Assembly (NCBI RefSeq): GCF_029223485.1
Contig: NZ_JARHTP010000002.1
Span: 620,001 to 684,000 of the forward strand
Source: Streptomyces coacervatus
GTDB taxonomy: Bacteria > Actinomycetota > Actinomycetes > Streptomycetales > Streptomycetaceae
Direction of reading: 5' to 3'
Length of the DNA stretch: 64,000 nucleotides
The notes under the pieces are model-generated. The model saw only the letters and a list, made by a program, of their open reading frames with translations, searched no databases and was not told where the DNA came from. This document shows, in pieces, positions 8,897-17,223 of this stretch (position 1 is the stretch's first letter; every line of letters starts with the position of its first letter). The position numbers and the translations under genes were made by a program.

Positions 8897-10143
8897 AGGA
8901 TCCGGTCTTCGTCGTCCACGGCGTCGCCAACCGTGACCGCGAAGAGTTCACCGCAGCCGTGTCGGTGCTCGCCGCGGCGGCCGGAGTGGACATGGTGCCG
9001 GTCCACTGGGGCGACCTGGGTGCACAGGACCGGTTCATCGACGCCGCGCTGCCCGTCCACCAAACCGGCCCGGACGGCCTGCGGGACGGCGAGGCGCCAC
9101 AGCCCCTCCCGGCCGGACCCTTCACCGCGGCCCTGCTCGGCGAAACGATCGACGAGGGCCGGCAGTTGTCGCAGGTCGATGCGGCTCTGCGGGCGCAGCT
9201 GGCCGCAGCGAACGACGCAGAGGACGAGGGGCTGAGGGACGGTGCCGGCCAGGGGCTCGATCCCGATCTCGTTGTCGAGTTCGTACGGGAGGCGTGGGCC
9301 GACACCGAGTGGCTTTCCCGCACCGCCGACGCGCAGCTGCTGCGTGAGGCCGGGCGTGCGCTGGCCCATGCACTCCTGGACGAAACCACTCCGGGCTCGG
9401 ACGACCCGTACGGCGGACTGCGCGGCGGGGAAGCCGACAGTGACAGCCGGCTCCGTTCTCTTGTGCGGCGGCGGCTGGACGACCTCGACCGGGTCGCGGG
9501 CGCAGCCGTCCAGGCCATGGGCGCGCGGCTGAACCACGCCGTGCGCAGCCGGTTCGGGCCCGGTACCACGCGCTTCCTGGGCGACGTGCTCGTCTACCAG
9601 CGCCACCGGGATGCCGTCCACGCGCGCGTGCGCGAGATCATCGACGAAGTGGACCCCGGTCTCGGCCGCACCCCCGCCCGTCCGGTGCGCATCGTCGCCC
9701 ACAGCCTGGGCGGTGTCATCGCCGTCGACATGGCGACCGCCACCGTGCCGCTGTGGACCGAGTCCCTGGTCACGTTCGGCTCGCAGGCGGCCTTTTTCCA
9801 TGTGTGCGATCCCAGAGGAGGACAACTGACTCCGTACGGGGGCAGCCTGCCCGTGGAGCTGCCGGCCTCCCTGAATCGCTGGACCAACCTCTGGGAGCCG
9901 CTGGACGTGCTGGCCTTCGCGGCCGCCAAGGTGTTCCGGCTTCATGACGGAACCGCGCCGGTTGACGTCCTCGTCGACCATCAGCCCGGCACCGGCATGT
10001 GGACCCACTCGGCGTACTGGAACCTTCCTGCTGTTGCCTCGGTCATCGGCGACGTCATGGGCCGGGATCAGCAAGAACATGGGCGAGGGCCCGGCCGCTC
10101 CCCTGCGACCGGGCCCTCGCCACACAGGTTCAGCGGTGGCTGA
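8893..10143 (+). CDS. Alpha/beta hydrolase coupled to the CHAT protease gene
   Basis: The product is a 416-residue protein starting with GTG that overlaps the CHAT stop (GTGA). It opens with DPVFVVHGVANRDREEF, a strand plus oxyanion-type HG motif. A complete Ser-Asp-His triad can be placed: Ser271 in IVAHSLGGVIAVD, Asp338 in WEPLDVLAF and His372 in GMWTHSAYWN. There is no signal peptide. The family is that of intracellular esterases or lipases found beside CHAT, TIR or kinase genes. Coupling implies joint synthesis with the protease, perhaps as its substrate or effector. The last codons run through a terminator hairpin and overlap the convergent GH53 gene by 14 bases. Confidence 0.8.
   Translation: MKDPVFVVHGVANRDREEFTAAVSVLAAAAGVDMVPVHWGDLGAQDRFIDAALPVHQTGPDGLRDGEAPQPLPAGPFTAALLGETIDEGRQLSQVDAALRAQLAAANDAEDEGLRDGAGQGLDPDLVVEFVREAWADTEWLSRTADAQLLREAGRALAHALLDETTPGSDDPYGGLRGGEADSDSRLRSLVRRRLDDLDRVAGAAVQAMGARLNHAVRSRFGPGTTRFLGDVLVYQRHRDAVHARVREIIDEVDPGLGRTPARPVRIVAHSLGGVIAVDMATATVPLWTESLVTFGSQAAFFHVCDPRGGQLTPYGGSLPVELPASLNRWTNLWEPLDVLAFAAAKVFRLHDGTAPVDVLVDHQPGTGMWTHSAYWNLPAVASVIGDVMGRDQQEHGRGPGRSPATGPSPHRFSGG
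10082..10121. terminator. Hairpin between convergent hydrolase and GH53 genes
   Basis: A 13-base arm GGCGAGGGCCCGG (10082-10094) is perfectly repeated in inverse at 10109-10121, with a 14-base loop. It lies 9 bases past the GH53 stop on the minus strand and also inside the last codons of the hydrolase on the plus strand. It probably ends transcription from both sides. Confidence 0.7.
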
Positions 10144-11698
10144 ACCAGCTCGTGGCCGAGGTGGCCTTGTTGTCGTAGTCGAACAGGGCCTGGTTCTCCC
10201 AGCCGTTGCCGGAGGTGGAATCGGTCGGGTCCCAGCCGTTGCCGGTGACCGCGGTCCAGGTGGCCTCCCAGTAGAAGACGCCGAGGCCCTTGTTGCCCGG
10301 GACGGCCTCCACGATGTTCGCGACGGCGTTCATCCAGGCCAGCTGGCCCGCCTGGGTGGCCGGGTAGCCGGCGACCAGTTCGCCGGTGGTGTCGATCTGG
10401 TTGGTGAGCGAGTCCTTGCTGTCCAGCCGGAACGGGTAGGCCGTCTCGGCGACGAACACCGGCTTGCCGTAGCGGGAGACCACGTCGTCCAGGGTGGTCT
10501 GCGCGGCGGCCAGTGAGCCGTGCCAGTAGCCGTAGTAGGACAGGCCGATGACGTCGTAGTTGACGCCGTTGGTCTTGGCGTTGTCGAACCACGTGCGGAC
10601 GGCGGCGTCGTCACCGGCGTTGGCCAGGTGCAGGGCGACCTGGGTGCCGGAGGAGACCGCCTTGACCGCGCTGTAGCCGGAGTTGAGCAGGCCCGCGAGC
10701 TGCGACCAGTTGTCCGTGGAGCCCTCGTTCCACAGCATTCCGGCGTTGATCTCGTTGCCGACCTGGACCATGTCGGCGGTGGTGCCCTGGGACTTCAGCG
10801 CGTTGAGGACGTCGTAGGTGTGGTTGTAGACGTCGGTCTTCAGCTGGCTGTAGGTGTGGCCGGACCAGGCGGCGGGCTTGCTCTGGGCACCGGGGTCGGC
10901 CCACTTGTCCGAGTAGTGGAAGTCGACCAGCAGCTTCATGCCGGCCGCCTTGATGCGCTTGGCCATGGCCAGCACGCGCGTCTTGTTGTTGTAGCCGTCG
11001 GCGGGGTTCACCCAGACCTTCAGGCGCGCATAGTTCATGCCGGCGTTCTTCAGGATGGTGACCGCGTCGCCGGTGGTGCCGGAGCTGGTCCTGTAGACGC
11101 CGCCGAGGGCCTCGCTCTTGGCGAGTGAGGAGATGTCGGCACCCTTGATGGACAAGCCGGTTGATCCGGATGCGAAGGTCAGGTCGTCAACATTGATCCA
11201 GTTGCCGGCGTTCGCGTCACTGTTGATGCTGATGGTGCACTGGTTGCCGGTCACATTGATCGACGTGACGATGCGGACCCAGCTGCTGGTGGACACCGGA
11301 AGGTCGGTCTTCTGGTCCGAACTGCCGCAGTTCTTCAGGGATATGTAGGCGGAGTTCTGCCCACCGCTGGAGCGGACCCAGGCGGTGAGCGTGTAGTTGC
11401 CGTTGGTCAGCCCCGACAGGTACTGGTACGTCTCCACCTTGTAGGCGGAGGCGGAATAGTGGGTCAGGCGGTAACTGCCGCTGTGGCCACCGGACTCGGT
11501 GAACGAGGCGGAGTTCTGGCCGGCAGCCGAGTATGTCGACCAGCCGGCCGGCGTCGCGGTGCCGGTGCCGTCGGACTCGAATCCGCCGTTGGTGAGCGTG
11601 CTTGCCGCCTGCGCGCTGGATGCGGGCAGGGCGATCAGGGCGAGCCCGGCCACCAGCGGCAGCAGCAGGGCCCTGAGGGTGCGTCTGGGATGGAACAT
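10130..11698 (-). CDS. Secreted arabinogalactan endo-beta-1,4-galactanase, GH53, with N-terminal binding module
   Basis: The product is 522 residues. A Sec signal peptide (MFHPRRTLRALLLPLVAGL, cleavage near SAQA-A) is followed by a carbohydrate-binding-like beta-sandwich at about 35-178 (LTNGGFES to NWINVDDLTF). The GH53 catalytic barrel runs from about 183 to the end. The acid/base is Glu316 in VQVGNEINAG and the nucleophile Glu418 in VFVAETAYPF. The enzyme cuts beta-1,4-galactan side chains of pectin outside the cell to galacto-oligosaccharides. It lies downstream of the GH42 beta-galactosidase on the same strand, and both belong to the galactan locus controlled by the LacI repressor at 17220. 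Confidence 0.93.
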   Translation of the reverse strand: MFHPRRTLRALLLPLVAGLALIALPASSAQAASTLTNGGFESDGTGTATPAGWSTYSAAGQNSASFTESGGHSGSYRLTHYSASAYKVETYQYLSGLTNGNYTLTAWVRSSGGQNSAYISLKNCGSSDQKTDLPVSTSSWVRIVTSINVTGNQCTISINSDANAGNWINVDDLTFASGSTGLSIKGADISSLAKSEALGGVYRTSSGTTGDAVTILKNAGMNYARLKVWVNPADGYNNKTRVLAMAKRIKAAGMKLLVDFHYSDKWADPGAQSKPAAWSGHTYSQLKTDVYNHTYDVLNALKSQGTTADMVQVGNEINAGMLWNEGSTDNWSQLAGLLNSGYSAVKAVSSGTQVALHLANAGDDAAVRTWFDNAKTNGVNYDVIGLSYYGYWHGSLAAAQTTLDDVVSRYGKPVFVAETAYPFRLDSKDSLTNQIDTTGELVAGYPATQAGQLAWMNAVANIVEAVPGNKGLGVFYWEATWTAVTGNGWDPTDSTSGNGWENQALFDYDNKATSATSWFSHR

Positions 11699-11756
11699 CG
11701 TCGTCCGTCGTCCCTTCGACGTGATGGGGATGGGGGATCCCCTTTGATGGGGGTGT

Positions 11757-11823
11757 CCCTCCGGTGGCGCCGGAGGGAGAGCCCCTCCGCCCGCGGCTCT
11801 CGTGGCACACGCGGGCGGAGGGG
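11757..11823 (-). terminator. Strong hairpins after the GH42 gene
   Basis: A perfect 14-base stem (arms 11782-11795 and 11810-11823, left arm CCCCTCCGCCCGCG) begins 8 bases past the GH42 stop. A second perfect 8-base stem (11757-11764 with 11770-11777) follows. Together they should end or attenuate GH42 transcripts before the GH53 gene, so the two glycosidases may be transcribed unequally or separately. Confidence 0.75.
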
Positions 11824-11830
11824 AGTCGGC

Positions 11831-13852
11831 TCAGCCGTCGAGTCGTACGACCCGGACGGCTCCCGCGGGGACCTCGAGGCGGCCCGCGGCGCGTTCGCCG
11901 GTCAGCAGCTCGGTGCCGTGCAGCTCCAGCGGCACCTTGGCGTCCGACGCGGTGTGGTTGATCGCGAACAGGTAGCTGCCCGACTCCCCCGTGCGGCGCA
12001 CCACTTCGACATCCCGGGGCAGATCGGCGCGCGGAGCGACGCGCGCATCCTCGATCGCCCAGCCCAGCAGGGCGTCGAGGCCCTCGGCGCCTAGGCGGGT
12101 GGAGACGTACCAGGCGGTGCCCTCGCCGAGGCGGTGGCGGGTGACGGCGGGCCGGTCGGCGGTCAGTCCGTCGGCGTACGTCCACACGGTCTCGGCGCCG
12201 CGCGGGACGACGAACTCCGTCCACACGTCGCCGCTCAGTTCGGAGCCGTCCGGGCCGCTGATGCGCACCGACTGGCCCTGCAGCAGCGGCGAGAACTCCT
12301 CGACGGTCAGGCCGAGCACGTCCCTGAGCGCGCCCGGGTAGGCGCCCTCGTGGACGGCGTCGTGCTCGTCGACGATGCCGGAGAAGTACGACACGACGAG
12401 GGTGCCGCCGCCCTCGACGTACTCCCTGAGGTTGTTGCCGGCCGCCTCCGTCATCAGATACAGGGCGGGCACGACGACAAGGGGATAGGCCGACAAGTCG
12501 GCTTCCGGGTGGGCGAAGTCGACCGTGAGGTGGCGGTCGTAGAGGGCTTCGTAGAAGGCGTCGGCGCGCTCACGCGGGTCGTGGTCCTCGCTGGGGCGCC
12601 ATTGAAGGTTCTGCGCCCACCAGGAGTGCCAGTCCCACAGGACGGCCACGTCTGCCTCGGTGCGGGTGCCGCGGATCTGGCTCAACGAGTCGAGGGCGGC
12701 GCCCAGTTCGACTACCTCGCGCCACACCCGGGTCTGAGTGCCGCCGTGCGGGAGCATCGCCGAGTGGAACTTCTCGGCGCCGCGCCGGGACTGGCGCCAC
12801 TGGAAGAACATGGCGCCGTCGGAGCCGCGGGCCACATGGGCGAGGGAGTTGCGGGCCATCTGGCCGGGGGCCTTGGCGGGGTTGCGGGGCTGCCAGTTGA
12901 CGCCCGAGGTGGAGTGTTCGAGAAGCAGCCAAGGGGCGCCGCCGGCGACAGAGCGGGTGAGGTCGGCGGCCATCGCCAGGTTGACGTGGGTGCGGCGGCC
13001 GTCGGTGATCAGGTAGTGGTCGTTGGTGACGAGGTCGACCTCGCGGCCCCAGGCCCAGTAGTCGACGGAGTCGCACTGGCTGAGGGCGGTCATGAAGTTC
13101 GTCGTGACCGGGATGCCCGGCGAGAGGCGGTGCAGAATGTCCCGCTCCGCCATGAAGTTCTCGCGCATGGTGGCGTCGGCGAAGCGCTTGTAGTCCAGTG
13201 CCTGGGCCGGGTTGACGGCCGTCGGGGTGGCGCGCGGCGGGTTGATCTGCTCGAAGTCCGTGTAGCGCTGGCCCCAGAAGGCCGTGCCCCAGGCCTCGTT
13301 GACGCCTTCGATCGTCTCGTACGCCGTCTGCAGCCAGCGGCGGAAGTGGGCGGCGCAGGAGTCGCAGTAGCAGGCCGAGACGGGGACGCCGTACTCGTTG
13401 TGCACATGCCACAACGCGAGGGCCGGGTGGTTGCCGTAGCGCTCGGCGAGGCGGGTGGTGATGCCGGCGGCGGCCGCGCGGTAGTCGGCGTTGCTGTGAC
13501 AGATGGCGGCGCGGGAGCCGAACTCGTGGCGCACGCCCTCGGGGGTCACGGGGAGGGCCTCGGGGTGGGCCCGGTAGAACCAGATCGGCGGGCACACGGT
13601 GGGGGTGCCCAGGTCGGCGCGTATGCCGTTCTCGTGCAGCAGGTCGAGCAGGCGGTCCAGCCAGCCGAAGTCGTACACCCCGGGAAAGGGCTCCAGCAGC
13701 GCCCAGGAGAAGATTCCGACACTCACCATCGTGACGCCGGCCTCCCGCATCAGCCGGACGTCCTCCTGCCAGACGCTTTCCGGCCACTGCTCGGGGTTGT
13801 AGTCCCCACCGAAGGCGAGCCTGGTGAGGCCCCTGGGGTTGGTCTCCGGCAT
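11831..13852 (-). CDS. GH42 beta-galactosidase
   Basis: The product is a 673-residue cytoplasmic enzyme with the three-domain GH42 layout: a catalytic TIM barrel, a glutamine-amidotransferase-like trimerisation domain (about 395-610) and a small C-terminal sheet. The N-terminal FGGDYNPEQWPESVW is diagnostic. The acid/base is Glu153 in WHVHNEYGV and the nucleophile Glu312 in LLLEHSTSG. Cys118 and the CYCDSC cluster (161-166) form the GH42 zinc site. It should cleave imported beta-1,4-galacto-oligosaccharides to galactose. It has no signal peptide. It is divergent from the ABC importer operon and shares the 13853-14081 control region. Confidence 0.95.
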   Translation of the reverse strand: MPETNPRGLTRLAFGGDYNPEQWPESVWQEDVRLMREAGVTMVSVGIFSWALLEPFPGVYDFGWLDRLLDLLHENGIRADLGTPTVCPPIWFYRAHPEALPVTPEGVRHEFGSRAAICHSNADYRAAAAGITTRLAERYGNHPALALWHVHNEYGVPVSACYCDSCAAHFRRWLQTAYETIEGVNEAWGTAFWGQRYTDFEQINPPRATPTAVNPAQALDYKRFADATMRENFMAERDILHRLSPGIPVTTNFMTALSQCDSVDYWAWGREVDLVTNDHYLITDGRRTHVNLAMAADLTRSVAGGAPWLLLEHSTSGVNWQPRNPAKAPGQMARNSLAHVARGSDGAMFFQWRQSRRGAEKFHSAMLPHGGTQTRVWREVVELGAALDSLSQIRGTRTEADVAVLWDWHSWWAQNLQWRPSEDHDPRERADAFYEALYDRHLTVDFAHPEADLSAYPLVVVPALYLMTEAAGNNLREYVEGGGTLVVSYFSGIVDEHDAVHEGAYPGALRDVLGLTVEEFSPLLQGQSVRISGPDGSELSGDVWTEFVVPRGAETVWTYADGLTADRPAVTRHRLGEGTAWYVSTRLGAEGLDALLGWAIEDARVAPRADLPRDVEVVRRTGESGSYLFAINHTASDAKVPLELHGTELLTGERAAGRLEVPAGAVRVVRLDG

Positions 13853-13939
13853 GGATCTCTCCCGTTTTATCGATCATTTGGGAACGTGCACACACGGCGG
13901 CGGCGGTGCGAGCCCAACATAACCGCACAGCAACAACCA

Positions 13940-13981
13940 TTGACAAGTGTCCAGGATGTTTCTCTACTGTGAACGCTCACA
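13940..13981 (+). promoter_or_regulatory. Promoter and LacI-type operator of the galactan import operon
   Basis: TTGACA (13940-13945) and TCTACT (13963-13968) are separated by 17 bases and form a plausible sigma-70-like promoter. The palindrome TGTGAACGCTCACA (13968-13981), with 5-base perfect arms, overlaps the -10 and start region. This is where a LacI repressor would block initiation. The likely regulator is the last gene of the operon (17220-18251). The -35 element also reads TGTCAA on the other strand, close to where the divergent GH42 promoter should be. Confidence 0.65.
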
Positions 13982-14081
13982 GAGAGCGTCACAGGTCCTC
14001 GCGACGGGCGGGGATCCGGCTCCTGTGATTCGCATGGCAGGTTTCCGCACCAGGCGGGAACCCAGGTCAGGGGAGAGATCC

Positions 14082-15401
14082 ATGCCCAACACGAAGCGCA
14101 CCCGCCTCGTGGCATCCACCATCGCCGTCGCCCTCGGCGCCACCGCCCTCGCCGCCTGCGGCTCGTCCGACAGCGACAGCAAGACCGAGTCCGGTCCGGT
14201 CTCGCTGACGTACTGGACCTGGACGCCCGGCATGGACAAGGTCGTGGACCTGTGGAACAAGGGTCCGGGCAAGAAGGACCAGATCACGGTCACGGTGAAG
14301 AAGCAGGCGTCCGGCGACACGCTGGTCACCAAGATCCTCACCGCGCACAAGGCGAAGAAGGCGCCGGACCTGGTGCAGGCCGAGTACCAGGCGCTGCCGA
14401 CGCTGGTCAGCAATGACGCGCTGGCCGACATAGCGAAGGACGTCGGCGACGCCAAGAGCAAGTTCGCCGAGGGCGTGTGGCAGCAGACGACGCTGGGCAC
14501 GGACGCGGTCTACGCGGTGCCGCAGGACATCGGCCCGATGATGTTCTACTACCGCCAGGATCTCTTCAAGAAGTACGGCCTGACGGTCCCCACGACCTGG
14601 GAGCAGTTCGCCCAGACCGCCCGCGCGCTGAAGAAGAAGGCCCCGGACAAGGACCTGACCACCTTCTCCGCCAACGACTCCGGCCTCTTCGCGGGCCTCG
14701 CCCAGCAGGCCGGCGCCAAGTGGTGGACGACCTCCGGCGACAAGTGGAAGGTCGGCATCAACGACGCGGCCACCAAGAAGGTCGCCGACTTCTGGGGCGG
14801 CCTGGTCAAGGAGGGCGCCATCGACAACCAGCCGATGTACACCCCGTCCTGGAACAAGGCGCTCAACACCGGCAAGCAGATCGCCTGGGTCTCCGCCGTC
14901 TGGGCGCCGGGCACGCTCACCACGGCCGCACCCGACACCAAGGGCAAGTGGGCCATGGCCCCGCTCCCCCAGTGGTCCGCGGGCCAGAGCGTCACCGGCA
15001 GTTGGGGCGGCTCCTCCACCGCCGTCACCACCGACTCCGCGCACCAGGCCGCCGCCGCCAAGTTCGCCGCCTGGCTGAACACCGACGGCGGAGCGCTGCA
15101 GGCGCTGGCCAAGGACAGCGGCATCTACCCGGCCGCCACCAACGCCCAGACCAGCGGCGCCTTCACCCAGCCTCCGGCCTACTTCTCCAACCAGTCGGAC
15201 TTCTACACCAAGGCCGCCGCGATCGCGAAGACCACCGCGCCCTCGGCCTGGGGCCCGAACGTGAACGTCGCCTACGCGACCTTCAACGACGCCTTCGGGG
15301 CCGCCGCGAAGAACAAGTCGGACTTCGCCGCCGCCCTGGACAAGATGCAGGCGGACACGGTGGCCGACCTCAAGAAGCAGGGCTTCGGGGTCTCCCAGTG
15401 A
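14082..15401 (+). CDS. ABC sugar-binding lipoprotein (galacto-oligosaccharide)
   Basis: The product is a 439-residue family-1 extracellular solute-binding protein. A lipoprotein signal peptide has lipobox LAAC (Cys25), followed by a Ser/Asp-rich linker. The mature domain contains LTYWTWTPGMDKVVDLWNK and AVPQDIGPMMFYYRQDLF, typical of oligosaccharide binders. The ATG follows GGGGAGAG. The sequence GGGAGAGATCCATGCC around the start is identical to that of the divergent GH42 gene. It is the first gene of a four-gene operon. Given the GH53/GH42 context the ligand is probably a galactan oligomer; that is inference. Confidence 0.92.
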   Translation: MPNTKRTRLVASTIAVALGATALAACGSSDSDSKTESGPVSLTYWTWTPGMDKVVDLWNKGPGKKDQITVTVKKQASGDTLVTKILTAHKAKKAPDLVQAEYQALPTLVSNDALADIAKDVGDAKSKFAEGVWQQTTLGTDAVYAVPQDIGPMMFYYRQDLFKKYGLTVPTTWEQFAQTARALKKKAPDKDLTTFSANDSGLFAGLAQQAGAKWWTTSGDKWKVGINDAATKKVADFWGGLVKEGAIDNQPMYTPSWNKALNTGKQIAWVSAVWAPGTLTTAAPDTKGKWAMAPLPQWSAGQSVTGSWGGSSTAVTTDSAHQAAAAKFAAWLNTDGGALQALAKDSGIYPAATNAQTSGAFTQPPAYFSNQSDFYTKAAAIAKTTAPSAWGPNVNVAYATFNDAFGAAAKNKSDFAAALDKMQADTVADLKKQGFGVSQ

Positions 15402-16321
15402 CCACTGCACGCCGGAGGTCGTACGGGGTCAAGGGGGCCCCGTACGCCTTCCTTCTCCCCGCAACGATCCTCTTCGCCCTGTTCTTCGCGCTGCCCATCG
15501 GCTACGCCGTCTATCTCAGCTTCCGCAAGGTGCACGTCTCCGGCCTCGGCCTGGGCTCCGGCGCCCGCAAGGAGGTCTGGGCCGGTCTGGAGAACTACAC
15601 CGGCGCACTCACCGACAGCGAACTGGCCCACGGGGCGCTGCGCGTCCTCGGCTACGGCTGCATCGTCGTCCCGGTGATGCTCGGCCTCGCCCTGCTGTTC
15701 GCGCTGATGCTCGACTCCGACAAGGTCCGCTTCACCCCCTTCACCCGGCTCGCGATCTTCCTGCCGTACGCCATCCCGGGTGTGGTGGCGGCGCTGATGT
15801 GGGGCTTCCTGTACCTCCCCGATGTCAGCCCCTTCTATTACGTGCTCGAAAAGCTGCACATGCCGCAGCCCGACCTTCTCGACGGCGGTCCGCTCTATCT
15901 CGCGATGTCGAACATCGCGGTCTGGGGCGGCACCGGCTTCAACATGATCGTCATCTACACCTCGCTGCGGTCGATCCCGGCCGAGGTGTACGAAGCGGCG
16001 AAGCTGGACGGGGCCACCCCGCTGCAGATCGCCCTGAAGATCAAGATCCCGATGGTGGCGCCCTCGCTGGTGCTGACGTTCTTCTTCTCGATCATCGCAA
16101 CGCTCCAGGTGTTCAACGAGCCGATGACGCTCAAGCCGCTCACCAACTCCCTGCCGCTGACGTGGAGTCCGCTGATGAACGTGTACCAGGACGCGTTCCG
16201 CAAGGGGGACATCTACCAGGCGGCCGCCGAGGCCGTGATCATCGCCGTGGCCACGCTGGTCCTGTCCTTCGGGTTCCTGCGGGCCGCGAACCGTCGCCAG
16301 AAGCAGGAGGCAGCACGATGA
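15398..16321 (+). CDS. ABC sugar permease, MalF/GanP-like
   Basis: The product is a 307-residue permease with six membrane helices. It carries the EAA cytoplasmic loop EVYEAAKLDGATPLQIALKI, the contact site for the ATPase. The GTG start overlaps the stop of the binding-protein gene (GTGA). It pairs with the next gene to form the membrane channel. The ATPase is not in this locus. In Streptomyces, MsiK commonly energises several CUT1 sugar importers, which would explain its absence. Confidence 0.92.
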   Translation: MTTARRRSYGVKGAPYAFLLPATILFALFFALPIGYAVYLSFRKVHVSGLGLGSGARKEVWAGLENYTGALTDSELAHGALRVLGYGCIVVPVMLGLALLFALMLDSDKVRFTPFTRLAIFLPYAIPGVVAALMWGFLYLPDVSPFYYVLEKLHMPQPDLLDGGPLYLAMSNIAVWGGTGFNMIVIYTSLRSIPAEVYEAAKLDGATPLQIALKIKIPMVAPSLVLTFFFSIIATLQVFNEPMTLKPLTNSLPLTWSPLMNVYQDAFRKGDIYQAAAEAVIIAVATLVLSFGFLRAANRRQKQEAAR

Positions 16322-17223
16322 GTTCTCTTGCCGTCCAGAAGGCCCCGTCGGCGGCCGGCACGACCGGTGCCGCCCAGGGCCGGCCCCCACTGCGCCGCCG
16401 TATCGCACTCGTCCCGACGCTGACATTGGTGATCGGCGCGATCTACACACTGCTGCCGGTGGCGTGGGTGGTCATCGCGTCCACCAAGTCCGGGCACGAG
16501 CTGTTCTCCACGTTCACGTTCCTGCCCGGCACCGGCTTCGCCGACAACCTCAAGGACCTCAACGCCTACCGCGACGGCGTGTACTGGAAGTGGATGGGCA
16601 ATTCCGCCCTCTACGCGGGTCTCGGCGCCCTGCTGTCGACATGTGTATCGGCGTTCAGCGGCTACGCGCTCGCGATGTACCGCTTCCGAGGCCGCGAGGC
16701 GATGTTCAACATCCTGCTCGCGGGCGTCCTGATGCCCCCGATCATCCTCGCCGTCCCGCAGTACCTGCTGCTGGCGAAGGCGGACCTCACGGACTCCTAT
16801 CTGTCCGTGCTGCTGCCGCAGATCCTCTCGCCGTACGGCGTCTACCTCGCGCGGATCTACGCGTCCGCGGCCGTACCCGCCGACGTGGTGGAGGCCGGGC
16901 GGATGGACGGGGCGAGCGAGTGGCGGATCTTCACCCGGGTCGCGTTGCCGATGATGATCCCCGGACTGGTGACCGTCTTCCTGTTCCAGTTCGTGGCCGT
17001 GTGGAACAACTTCCTGCTGCCGTACATCATGCTCAGCGACGACGAGAAGTTCCCGATCACGCTGGGTCTGTACACGCTCCTGGAACAGGGCGCCAACACG
17101 CCGGCGCTGTACACCCTGGTGATCACAGGTGCGTTCCTCGCGGTGATCCCGCTGATCGCTCTGTTCCTGGTCATCCAGCGCTTCTGGAGCCTCGATCTGC
17201 TGTCCGGGGCCGTAAAGTCATGA
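16318..17223 (+). CDS. ABC sugar permease, MalG/GanQ-like
   Basis: The product is a 301-residue permease with six membrane helices and EAA loop VVEAGRMDGASEWRIFTRVA. An AGGAGG site precedes the ATG, which overlaps the previous stop (ATGA). It partners the upstream permease in the presumed galacto-oligosaccharide importer. The C-terminus, FWSLDLLSGAVKS, is typical of CUT1 second permeases. Its stop overlaps the start of the LacI regulator. Confidence 0.92.
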   Translation: MSSLAVQKAPSAAGTTGAAQGRPPLRRRIALVPTLTLVIGAIYTLLPVAWVVIASTKSGHELFSTFTFLPGTGFADNLKDLNAYRDGVYWKWMGNSALYAGLGALLSTCVSAFSGYALAMYRFRGREAMFNILLAGVLMPPIILAVPQYLLLAKADLTDSYLSVLLPQILSPYGVYLARIYASAAVPADVVEAGRMDGASEWRIFTRVALPMMIPGLVTVFLFQFVAVWNNFLLPYIMLSDDEKFPITLGLYTLLEQGANTPALYTLVITGAFLAVIPLIALFLVIQRFWSLDLLSGAVKS

